From: Lutibacter sp.
GTDB lineage: Bacteria; Bacteroidota; Bacteroidia; Flavobacteriales; Flavobacteriaceae
Length of the DNA stretch: 7,406 nucleotides
Assembly: GCA_004195315.1 (NCBI GenBank)
Contig: SDWL01000098.1
Location: 1-7,406, forward strand
Reading direction: 5' to 3'
A model generated the notes under the pieces. That model searched no databases. It worked only from the letters and a program-made list of their open reading frames with translations, and was not told the origin of the DNA. Shown piece by piece: positions 1 through 7,343 of the stretch (its first letter is position 1; every line of letters starts with the position of its first letter). The translations under genes and the position numbers were made by a program.

Positions 1-19
1 AGATGTGTATAAGAGACAG
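1..19. other. Untrimmed Tn5/Nextera mosaic-end adapter (artifact)
   Basis: These 19 bases are identical to the transferred strand of the Tn5 mosaic end used in Nextera tagmentation libraries. They lie flush with the left edge of the window and interrupt an open reading frame that is otherwise sound from base 20 onward. This is library sequence left in an assembly, not biology. The genomic insert starts at base 20, and anything translated from bases 1-19 should be ignored. Confidence 0.97.
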
Positions 20-187
20 GTTTAAACTTGTCCAGAAAATTAACTCCAAAATACATATTACTAAAATCCACTTCACTATTGTAGATGATTTTTTATGTAT
101 CATCTTATAAATTTCATCATAAGATAGTTTTTGAAAGGAATCGCCATGCTTCTTCCAGTCTTTTTTTAATAAATCTAGTTCATCCAT
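20..187 (-). CDS. Small membrane protein paired with sigma factor, 5' part only (cut by contig end)
   Basis: An ATG at 187-185 opens a frame of 56 codons that runs into the adapter at base 19, so the C-terminus is missing. The visible protein begins MDELDLLKKDWKKHG. It has a charged cytoplasmic-looking N-terminus of about 35 residues, then a hydrophobic segment at about residues 37-52 (IVKWILVICILELIFW), which is a likely first membrane helix. I recall similar proteins directly behind ECF-type sigma genes in Flavobacteriaceae, sometimes carrying the unreliable label 'beta-carotene 15,15'-monooxygenase'; their function is not established. The start lies only 2 bp past the stop of the sigma gene, so the two are almost certainly co-transcribed. 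A regulatory or anti-sigma-like role is possible from position and topology, but no zinc-binding anti-sigma motif or FecR-like sequence is visible. Confidence 0.8.
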
Positions 188-189
188 AA

Positions 190-684
190 CTACGGATTTA
201 ATATTTTTTTTAATCGAGTTTTTATTCTGTTCATTTTCACACGAGCATTCACTTCTGAAATACCTATTGTTTCAGATATTTCTTTATAATTTTTATCTTC
301 TAAGTACAAAAAAATTAACGCTTTATCAATATCAGATAATTGATGAATTGCTTTATACATTATTTTTAATTGTTCTTCTTCTGTGTCATCGTAATTAGTT
401 GATTGAATTCTGTATAAAACACTATCAAAATCTTGAGTTATTATACTTCTTTTAGATTTTCTATACAGTGTAATTGCGGTGTTTAGCCCAATTCTATACA
501 TCCAAGTGCTTAATTTTGAATCACCTCTAAATTTTGGATATGCTTTCCAAAGTTGTATGGTAATTTCTTGAAACAAATCATTGTGAGCTTCTTGATTATT
601 TGTGTAAATTCTACATACTTTATGAATTATATTCTGATTTTCTTGAAATTCAGAAATAAATTTATGTTCAAGGTCTTTAGTCAC
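190..684 (-). CDS. RNA polymerase sigma factor, sigma-70 family, ECF-like (regions 2 and 4)
   Basis: The 164-residue protein has the compact two-domain plan of ECF-group sigma factors, which redirect RNA polymerase to a small regulon. Region 2 spans about residues 19-82. It includes the core-binding helix (DLFQEITIQLWKAYPKF, 36-52) and the -10 recognition stretch (STWMYRIGLNTAI, 59-71). A linker rich in D and E follows. Region 4 spans about 108-161, with a helix-turn-helix (NYKEISETIGISEVNARVKMNR near 132-153) that reads the -35 element. The start is GTG at 684. The same frame is closed by a TAG at 702-700 with no ATG between, and the first internal ATG (residue 62) would delete most of region 2. 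The gene is followed after 2 bp by a membrane-protein gene. A strong terminator lies upstream, so it has its own transcription start in 685-744. I see no TAnnTTTG box there on this strand, which would fit control by an alternative sigma factor, possibly itself. Confidence 0.93.
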   Translation of the reverse strand: MTKDLEHKFISEFQENQNIIHKVCRIYTNNQEAHNDLFQEITIQLWKAYPKFRGDSKLSTWMYRIGLNTAITLYRKSKRSIITQDFDSVLYRIQSTNYDDTEEEQLKIMYKAIHQLSDIDKALIFLYLEDKNYKEISETIGISEVNARVKMNRIKTRLKKILNP

Positions 685-744
685 AAGATTGGTTTCGTTC
701 TATTAATAAGTATAGTTTGTAATTGAAATGTTACATTATTGTAT

Positions 745-778
745 AAAAATAAAAAAAGCAACTCAATTGAGTTGCTTT
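745..778 (-). terminator. Intrinsic terminator of the DUF819-DUF4369 unit
   Basis: Bases 755-778 form a perfect 24-bp palindrome centred on CAATTG (arms AAAGCAACTC and GAGTTGCTTT around AATT). Read on the minus strand, the hairpin runs into a U-rich tract, the complement of the A-rich stretch 745-757. It sits 22 bp past the stop codon of the DUF4369 gene. On the plus strand only three T residues follow the arm, and no plus-strand gene ends here, so it acts on the minus strand. Confidence 0.88.
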
Positions 779-799
779 AATAGTAGAAATTAATATATA

Positions 800-1498
800 T
801 TAATTTTCATTTTTTTTAATATCATCAATGAATTCTTTAAGTTCTAAACCATATTTAGATGCTTTCACCTTTTTTGATAATGAGTTGTTTATGGTATCTA
901 ACAATTTAATATTGGCATAATATAATTCAGTTAATGCTATATAGGGTGCTACTTCATATTCACCATTATTAACAGCAAAATTTGTTGAGAAATAATATTT
1001 TCGTTTAATTAAGTTTGTTTCTTGTTTTTCAATTTTTGAAACTAAAGCTGTATCACCAGCTTTTTGAGCTTCAAATTTCTCCTTAATAAAATCTAATTGT
1101 TTTCCGCTAAATTTCTGAGCCATATCTTCATGTTCTTCAAGCAATGTTTGATTTTTAGAACCTGTGATTTTTGCAGAAGTTGCAAATTTTGAAAGTTTCG
1201 AAGTAATTGTAATTTCACCTTTCTCACCAAAAAAAGCTATTTTTTGATCTGGTTTTTTATCTAAAACTACATAATATATTTCAGGATTTTCAATGTTATC
1301 AACAAGTATGAAATTACTTTCGCCATTTAAATGAATTGAATCTACCGAAACAAGTAAGGTGTCTTTAAATTTTTGCAAATATAATGTTCCCTTTTTAAGG
1401 CCATCAATATTTCCGTTAACAATTAAACTTCCATTTTTTGATTTACCACAGGAAAATAAAAGACTAATTAATACAATAAAGCTTATTATTTTTTTCAT
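800..1498 (-). CDS. DUF4369-domain lipoprotein without a thioredoxin domain
   Basis: The 232-residue protein starts with a lipoprotein signal: a Lys pair, a hydrophobic core and the lipobox LFSC with the lipid-bearing Cys at 17. It should be processed by signal peptidase II and held in an envelope membrane facing the periplasm. The residues after Cys (GKSKNG) lack the acidic cluster linked to surface export in flavobacteria, so I infer it is not surface exposed. Residues about 24-112 fit the beta-rich DUF4369 fold (VNGNIDGLKKGTLYLQK, then strands ending at ITGS). Residues 115-232 look helical and charged. In larger relatives this N-terminal part precedes a TlpA/AhpC thioredoxin domain. Here the protein stops after YGLELKEFIDD, about where that domain would begin, and no CXXC motif exists. 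It lies 41 bp behind the DUF819 gene, probably in the same transcript. The ligand and precise role are unknown. Confidence 0.85.
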   Translation of the reverse strand: MKKIISFIVLISLLFSCGKSKNGSLIVNGNIDGLKKGTLYLQKFKDTLLVSVDSIHLNGESNFILVDNIENPEIYYVVLDKKPDQKIAFFGEKGEITITSKLSKFATSAKITGSKNQTLLEEHEDMAQKFSGKQLDFIKEKFEAQKAGDTALVSKIEKQETNLIKRKYYFSTNFAVNNGEYEVAPYIALTELYYANIKLLDTINNSLSKKVKASKYGLELKEFIDDIKKNEN

Positions 1499-1539
1499 TT
1501 TATTCTAGTTTTAGCAAATAATATCCAATTTTAATAAAA

Positions 1540-2841
1540 TTAAGGAGCAACAATTCTCATTAATTCAGCAGTTAACATAGCTCCGTATGTTCCAACAACA
1601 TAACCCAAAACAGCAAGTAAAACTCCTACAGTTGCTAAAGATGGGTGAAACGCTGCTGCTACAACAGGTGCTGAGGCTGCTCCTCCAACATTAGCTTTAC
1701 TTCCAATAGCTAAAAAGAAGTAAGGAGCTCTAATTAATTTAGCCATTATTATTAATAGTAAAACATGAATTGTCATCCAAATTAAACCAACAACAATTAG
1801 TCCTGGGTTATCTAGAATTTTTGTTAAATCCATTTTCATACCAATTGATGCTACTAAAATGTAAATAAATACACTTCCTATCTTACTTGCACCGGCACCT
1901 TCATATTTTTTTAAATTTGTAAATGACAAAATAATTCCAAGTAATGTAGCAATACTAATCATCCAAAAGAATTGAGATCCGAATGATGACATTGCAGAAG
2001 TTTTATCATTTACAGATTCAAAATTTTCAATCAAATAACTAGAAACTGCATTAGCTCCTAAATGTGAAATTCCAACAACTACAAATCCTATAGATAGTAT
2101 CACCATAAAATCAGCTAAAGAAGGATTTCTAACATTTTGTTTTGCATAGCTTGAAACTTTTTCTTTCAATCTTTCAATTGCAGATGTATCTGCTTTTAAC
2201 CATTTGTCAATTTTTTCAGATTTTCCTATTCCTAACAATAAAATAGCCATCCAAATATTTGCTACAACAATATCAACAATTACATAACTTGCATAATTTT
2301 CAGTATTAAATTCATAAATTTCTAGCATTGCAGCCTGGTTAGCACCTCCACCAATCCAGCTCCCAGCTAGAGTTGATAATCCTCTCCAAACAGCATCTGG
2401 TCCAGCGCCACCAACAGTTTCAGGTGAAATCATTGAAACTAATAATATAGCAAGAGGACCTCCAATAATAATTCCAGCGGTTCCTGTTAAAAACATGATT
2501 AAAGCCTTAGGACCTAAGTCAAAAACAGCTCTTAAATCTATACTTAATGTCATAAGCACAAGTGCGGCAGGTAATAAATATCTACTTGCAATATAATAAA
2601 CTTGCGAGCCGTGTTCAGTAATTTCACCAGCTTCGTTCACAGTTTTCCATTCAGGAGAAATTATTCCAAGCGTTGTAAAAACTGCTGGCATCATATATGC
2701 CATAAGTAAAGCGGGAATGTATTTGTAAAATTTTTTCCAAACGCTATTATCGCTAGATGATGTATAAAAAACAAATCCAAGGGTAAGCATAAGTATTCCA
2801 AAAACAATTGTGTCTTGGGTAATAAGAGGTGTTGTATCCAT
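1540..2841 (-). CDS. DUF819 family multi-pass inner-membrane protein, probable transporter
   Basis: The 433-residue protein is very hydrophobic, with roughly 10-12 membrane segments (for example about 10-28, 41-60, 85-104, 112-137, 186-205, 241-262, 287-308, 320-336, 346-368 and 402-425). A charged loop at about 206-240 divides it into two halves. Each half carries a Gly-rich break of the kind seen in discontinuous transport helices: GSWIGGGANQAAM at 160-172 and GSKANVGGAASAPV at 380-393. This suggests internal two-fold pseudo-symmetry. Length, opening sequence and motifs match the DUF819 family (Bacillus subtilis YjcL type), which I recall being grouped with secondary transporters such as GltS and CPA antiporters. 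The substrate is not known. It is the first gene of a two-gene unit with the DUF4369 lipoprotein and is divergent from the S46 peptidase pair. A role in taking up peptide breakdown products is conceivable, but only the gene order hints at it. Confidence 0.9.
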   Translation of the reverse strand: MDTTPLITQDTIVFGILMLTLGFVFYTSSSDNSVWKKFYKYIPALLMAYMMPAVFTTLGIISPEWKTVNEAGEITEHGSQVYYIASRYLLPAALVLMTLSIDLRAVFDLGPKALIMFLTGTAGIIIGGPLAILLVSMISPETVGGAGPDAVWRGLSTLAGSWIGGGANQAAMLEIYEFNTENYASYVIVDIVVANIWMAILLLGIGKSEKIDKWLKADTSAIERLKEKVSSYAKQNVRNPSLADFMVILSIGFVVVGISHLGANAVSSYLIENFESVNDKTSAMSSFGSQFFWMISIATLLGIILSFTNLKKYEGAGASKIGSVFIYILVASIGMKMDLTKILDNPGLIVVGLIWMTIHVLLLIIMAKLIRAPYFFLAIGSKANVGGAASAPVVAAAFHPSLATVGVLLAVLGYVVGTYGAMLTAELMRIVAP

Positions 2842-2857
2842 ATAATTTAAATTTTGG

Positions 2858-2885
2858 CTAAAATACTATTTTTTATGAATTACAA
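2858..2885 (-). promoter_or_regulatory. Candidate promoter for the DUF819-DUF4369 unit
   Basis: On the minus strand, TATTTTAG (2865-2858) matches the Bacteroidota -7 box TAnnTTTG at all but one fixed position. A TTG (2885-2883) lies 17 bp upstream, close to the usual spacing of about 19 to the -33 element. The box ends 16 bp before the ATG at 2841. In DNA this rich in A and T an imperfect match can arise by chance, so the call is tentative. Confidence 0.4.
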
Positions 2886-2910
2886 CACTTTAAAAAACGT
2901 TTTCGTTATG

Positions 2911-2918
2911 TATATTTG
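2911..2918 (+). promoter_or_regulatory. Bacteroidota -7 promoter box for the S46 peptidase genes
   Basis: TATATTTG is a perfect match to the Bacteroidota -7 consensus TAnnTTTG and lies 20 bp ahead of the ATG at 2939, implying a very short leader. The -33 region, around CTTT at 2888-2891, is only a weak match to TTG. A short perfect palindrome, AAAACGTTTT (2894-2903), falls between the two elements and could be an operator or chance. The leader just before the ATG is A+T-rich with no Shine-Dalgarno site, as is normal in this phylum. Confidence 0.62.
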
Positions 2919-2938
2919 CTGGATAAAATTTTAAAATA

Positions 2939-5137
2939 ATGAAAAATATAAAATTCTATTTAATAGTTGCGTTATTAGTTGTTTCTTGTAAAACAGTACA
3001 AGAAACAACACAAGTTGTAAAAAGTGAAGCTCCCATTGTTGATACCCGTGAAATTCAAGGAGGTATGTGGATTCCTTCCTTATTAGAAGGAGTAAACGAA
3101 AATGAAATGCAATTATTAGGAAGTAAAATGACTGCTGAAGACATTTACTCTGTAAATAATTCAAGTTTAAAAGATGCAATTGTACATTTTAATGGTGGAT
3201 GTACTTCTGAAGTAATTTCACCAAACGGATTGTTATTAACAAATCACCATTGTGGTTATGGTGTAATTCAATCGCATTCATCTGTTGAAAATGACTATTT
3301 AAAAGATGGTTTTTGGGCAATGAGTTATGAAGAAGAATTACCAAACGAAAATTTTTCAGTAACATTTATTAAAAGAATAGATGATGTAACTGAGGCTATT
3401 TTTGAAGGTGTAAATTCAGATATGGACGAAGCTGCTAAAATGAAGCTAATCAACCAGAACATTCTAAAAGTAAGTAAAGCTGCTCAAAAGGAAGCTTGGC
3501 AAGATGCCAATGTGAAATCTTTTTACAAAGGAAATCAATACTTATTATTTGTAACTGAAGAGTTTAAAGATGTTCGTTTAGTGGGTGCTCCGCCTACTTC
3601 AATTGGTAAATTTGGTTCAGATACTGATAATTGGATGTGGCCTCGTCACACAGGAGATTTTTCAATGTTTAGAATTTATGCTGATGCTAATAATAAACCA
3701 GCCGAATATTCTAAAGATAATGTACCATACAAACCAGCTCATCATTTACCAATTTCTTTAGATGGCGTTGAAGAAGGAGACTTTACCTTAGTATTTGGTT
3801 TTCCTGGACGTACAAATGAATATTTGCCTGCTGTAGGTATTGATCAAATTGTGAATGTTTTAAATCCAGCTAAAATTGAAGTAAGAGAAAATGCATTGAA
3901 AATAGTCGATGAATTTATGCGTAATGATAATAATATAAAAATTAAATATGCTTCAAAATACGCTTCTATTGCAAATTATTGGAAAAAGTGGATTGGTGAA
4001 AATCAAGGTATAGAGAAATCAAATGCAATTCAAAAGAAACGCGAATTAGAAAGTGAGTTCTCTAAAATTGTAGCAGAGAAAGATTTAGTGGGTTATAAAA
4101 CATTATTGTCTGATTTTGAAACATTATATAAAGAAATTGAAAGTGTTTCCTTGGCTCGAGATTATTGGGTTGAAGTAGTATATAGAAATGTTGAATTATT
4201 AAATATCACATTTAGCGCATTTCAATTAGAACAAGCATTTTTAAAAGGTGGAGAAGAAGCCTTTGAAAGTAGAAGAAAATCATTATTGAATAGTTATAAA
4301 GGAAAGTTTAAAAATTACAGTGCAAAAGTTGATAAACCTGTATTTGAGAAGTTAGTAAGCTTGTATGCTGAAAAGGCTCCAAATGAGTTTATGCCTTCAA
4401 ATATGGGAAATGTTAATTTTTCGACTTTAACAAATGATATTTATGCAAACTCTAAATTAACTAGTTTAGAAGGAGCCAACGAATTATTAACTGGAACAGC
4501 TGAAGAAGTAATTAAAAAATTAAATGGAGATAAGGCGTATACCTTTGGAAAAGAATTACACAGCATTTTCTACACTAAAATTGAACCTAAATTTCAGGAA
4601 TTAAATTTACAATTGGCTGCAGTTCAGAAAGAATATATGAAAGCACTTATGGAAGTGTTTCCAAACAAACGTTTTTTTCCAGATGCAAATAGCACTTTAC
4701 GTGTAACTTATGGACAAGTAAAAGGTTATGCTCCAAAAGATGGGATGCGTTATGGTAATACAACCTATTTAAAAGGTGTAATAGAAAAATTTGTTCCAGG
4801 AGATTATGAATTTGATATTCCTAATAAATTAAAAGAATTATACGATTCAAAAGATTTTGGACAATATGGAGATAACGGTAAAATGCCGGTAAACTTTATT
4901 GGTACAAATCATACTACTGGTGGGAATTCTGGTAGCCCAGCAATTGATGCACACGGGAATTTAATTGGTTTAAACTTTGACAGAGTTTGGGAAGGTACTA
5001 TGAGTGATATGAACTACGATCCTGATATTTGCAGAAATATTATGGTAGATATTCGTTATGTATTATTTATTGTAGATAAATATGCCGGAGCAAAAAATTT
5101 AATTGATGAAATGACTTTAGTTCACCCAAAAAAATAA
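2939..5137 (+). CDS. dpp11: S46 family dipeptidyl-peptidase, DPP11 type (Asp/Glu-specific), predicted lipoprotein
   Basis: This 732-residue serine exopeptidase should remove dipeptides from the free N-terminus of oligopeptides in the periplasm. The signal peptide ends in a lipobox (VVSC) with the lipid-bearing Cys at 17. The chymotrypsin-like catalytic residues are His104 (TNHHCGYG), most likely Asp240 (HTGDFS) and Ser664 (GGNSGSP). Cys88 and Cys105 are spaced like the conserved disulfide of the family. Residues expected to hold the substrate amino group are Asn231-Trp232 (TDNWMWPRH), Asn346 (ANYWKKW) and Asp681. The central part, about 300-580, is the helical cap. Arg682 lies 18 residues after the catalytic Ser, the spacing of Arg673 in Porphyromonas gingivalis DPP11; that Arg sets preference for Asp or Glu at P1, while DPP7 has Gly there. 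The family is normally 700-730 residues, so the protein is full length. It is the first of two tandem S46 genes behind a -7 box. The lipoprotein anchor is unlike the plain signal I recall for characterised DPP11. Confidence 0.95.
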   Translation: MKNIKFYLIVALLVVSCKTVQETTQVVKSEAPIVDTREIQGGMWIPSLLEGVNENEMQLLGSKMTAEDIYSVNNSSLKDAIVHFNGGCTSEVISPNGLLLTNHHCGYGVIQSHSSVENDYLKDGFWAMSYEEELPNENFSVTFIKRIDDVTEAIFEGVNSDMDEAAKMKLINQNILKVSKAAQKEAWQDANVKSFYKGNQYLLFVTEEFKDVRLVGAPPTSIGKFGSDTDNWMWPRHTGDFSMFRIYADANNKPAEYSKDNVPYKPAHHLPISLDGVEEGDFTLVFGFPGRTNEYLPAVGIDQIVNVLNPAKIEVRENALKIVDEFMRNDNNIKIKYASKYASIANYWKKWIGENQGIEKSNAIQKKRELESEFSKIVAEKDLVGYKTLLSDFETLYKEIESVSLARDYWVEVVYRNVELLNITFSAFQLEQAFLKGGEEAFESRRKSLLNSYKGKFKNYSAKVDKPVFEKLVSLYAEKAPNEFMPSNMGNVNFSTLTNDIYANSKLTSLEGANELLTGTAEEVIKKLNGDKAYTFGKELHSIFYTKIEPKFQELNLQLAAVQKEYMKALMEVFPNKRFFPDANSTLRVTYGQVKGYAPKDGMRYGNTTYLKGVIEKFVPGDYEFDIPNKLKELYDSKDFGQYGDNGKMPVNFIGTNHTTGGNSGSPAIDAHGNLIGLNFDRVWEGTMSDMNYDPDICRNIMVDIRYVLFIVDKYAGAKNLIDEMTLVHPKK

Positions 5138-7343
5138 TATCATAAATAAATAATTAAACCTTAATTAAATGAAACACATAAAATTATATTTTTTTATTGC
5201 GACCATTTTTTTGTCGCTAAGCATTTCAGCCCAGAAAACTAAAAAAATTGATACTAGAGATATTCAAGGCGGTATGTGGGTTCCTTCATTATTAGAAGGA
5301 ATGAATGAACAAGAAATGCAAACTTTAGGTAGTAAAATGACTGCCAAAGATATTTATGATGTAAACAATTCAAGTTTAAAAGACGCAATTGCACATTTTG
5401 GTGGCGGTTGTACATCTGAAATAATATCACCAAACGGTTTGTTGTTAACAAATCACCATTGCGGTTATGGTATAATTCAATCACATTCATCTGTTGAGCA
5501 TGACTATTTAAAAGACGGTTTTTGGGCAATGAGTTATGAAGAAGAAAAAGTAAACGAAAGCTTAAGTGCAACGTTTATAAAAAGAATTGATGATGTAACC
5601 GCTCAAGTTTTTGAAGGTGTTACTAATGATATGGATGAAGCTTCTAAACAAAGTTTAATAAGTCGGAATATTAATAAAGTAACTAAATCAGCACAAAAAG
5701 AAGATTGGCAAGATGCAAATGTGAAATCATTTTTTAAAGGAAATCAATATTTGTTATTTATAACTGAAAAATTTACAGATGTTCGTTTGGTAGGAGCACC
5801 ACCAACTTCAATTGGTAAATTTGGAGCTGATACAGACAACTGGATGTGGCCTCGTCATACTGGAGATTTCTCTCTGTTTAGAGTGTATGCCGATGCTAAT
5901 AATCGCCCTGCAGCTTATTCAAAAGACAACAAACCATATAAACCAAATCATTTTTTACCAATATCATTAGATGGTGTTGAAGAAAGTGATTTTACGTTAG
6001 TTTTTGGTTTCCCAGGTAGAACAAATGAATACTTACCAGCTGTTGCAGTAGATCAAATTGTGAATGTGTTAAATCCTGCAAAAATTGAAGTCCGCGATAA
6101 CGCATTGAAAATAATTGATTCTTATATGCGTAAAGATGACGATATAAAAATAAAATATGCTTCTAAATTTGCTTCAACTGCAAATTATTGGAAAAAATGG
6201 ATTGGTGAAAATCAAGGAATTCATCAAACAAATGCCATTGCTAAAAAGAAGGAATTAGAACAAGAATTTTCTAAAATAGTAGCCGAAAAAGATTTAGTAG
6301 GGTATACTACGTTATTATCTGATTTTGAAAAATTATACAAAGAAATTGAGAGTGTTTCTTTAGCACGAGATTATTGGTTTGAAGTTGTTTATAGAAATGT
6401 TGAGCTTTTAGGAATTACATTTACTACATACCAATTAGAACAAGCGTTTTCAAGAGGTGGTGAAAAAGCATTTGAAAAGGCTAGAGAAGTAACTTTAAAT
6501 AGACTAAAAAGAACTTACAAAAATTATAGCGCTACTGTTGATCAACCTGTTTTTGAAAAATTAATGAGCTTATATGCTGAAAAAATGCCAAAAGAATATT
6601 TGCCAGAAAATTTTGAAAATATTGATTTTAAAGCACTTTCAACTGAAATTTATACAAACTCAAAACTAACAAGTTTGGCTGGTGCTGAAGAATTATTGGG
6701 AGGAACTGCAGAAGAAGTTATTAAAAAGTTGAATGAAGATAAGGCTTTCGCTTTTGGAAAAGAAGTTCACGCAATTTTTTACACAAAAATTGAACCTAAG
6801 TTTCAAGAGTTGAATATGCAATTATCGGCAGTTCAAAAAGAGTATATGAAAGCATTGATGGAAGTTTTTCCAAACAAGCGATTTCCCCCAGATGCAAATA
6901 GCACTTTGAGAGTTAATTATGGAATGGTTCAAGGATATTCTCCAAAAGATGGTGTTTATTATACCAATAAAACCTATTTAAAAGGAGTGATGGAAAAATA
7001 TGTTCCTGGAGATTACGAATTTGATGTACCTCAAAAATTAATAGATTTATATGAAGCTAAAGATTACGGGCAATATGCTGAAAACGGGAAAATGCCTGTA
7101 AATTATTTATCTACAAACCATATGACCGGTGGGAATTCAGGAAGTCCTATTATAGATGCTCATGGAAATATGATTGGTTTGGCTTTTGATACAACTTGGG
7201 AAGGTACCATGAGTGATTTGTATTTTGATGCAGATATAGTGAGAAGTATATCAGTTGATATCCGTTATGTATTATTTATAATTGATAAATATGCAGGAGC
7301 TAAAAATTTAATTGATGAAATGACTTTAGTTCATCCAAAAAAG
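3044..7343 (+). repeat. Tandem gene duplication: two gapless S46 copies
   Basis: Bases 3044-5134 and 5253-7343 encode the two mature peptidases. Both segments are 2091 bp and align with no insertion or deletion. The catalytic residues keep identical spacing (136 residues from His to Asp, 560 from His to Ser). Only the signal-peptide regions differ in length and sequence. Many synonymous sites have changed, so the duplication is not recent, but the downstream ends share a 32-base identical run (5093-5124 and 7302-7333). Confidence 0.9.

Noticed and set aside
1..19. Possible transposon end or mobile-element boundary
   Set aside because: The match is exactly the engineered mosaic-end oligonucleotide used in libraries, sits at the contig edge, and has no transposase or target duplication next to it.
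181..183. Alternative ATG on the minus strand just downstream of the sigma gene
   Set aside because: Its frame closes after two codons (stop at 177-175). The ATG at 187-185 opens the frame that runs to the contig edge.
711..719. TATAGTTTG on the plus strand, resembling a -7 promoter box
   Set aside because: The TA and TTTG are 3 bases apart instead of 2, and no plus-strand gene follows. The next thing downstream is the terminator of the opposite strand.
2931..3179. Open frame on the minus strand overlapping the start of the first peptidase gene
   Set aside because: It lies antisense to the signal peptide and conserved N-terminus of a full-length S46 protein, and its translation is low-complexity Leu/Phe-rich sequence typical of a shadow frame.
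5138..5168. Possible separate promoter for the second peptidase gene
   Set aside because: The 31-bp spacer is plain A+T-rich sequence without a TAnnTTTG box, and there is no terminator after copy 1, so co-transcription is the simpler reading.
5254..5571. Open frame on the minus strand inside the second peptidase gene
   Set aside because: It occupies the same antisense position as the shadow frame in copy 1, so it follows from the duplicated sense sequence. It has no recognisable domain and no sensible context.
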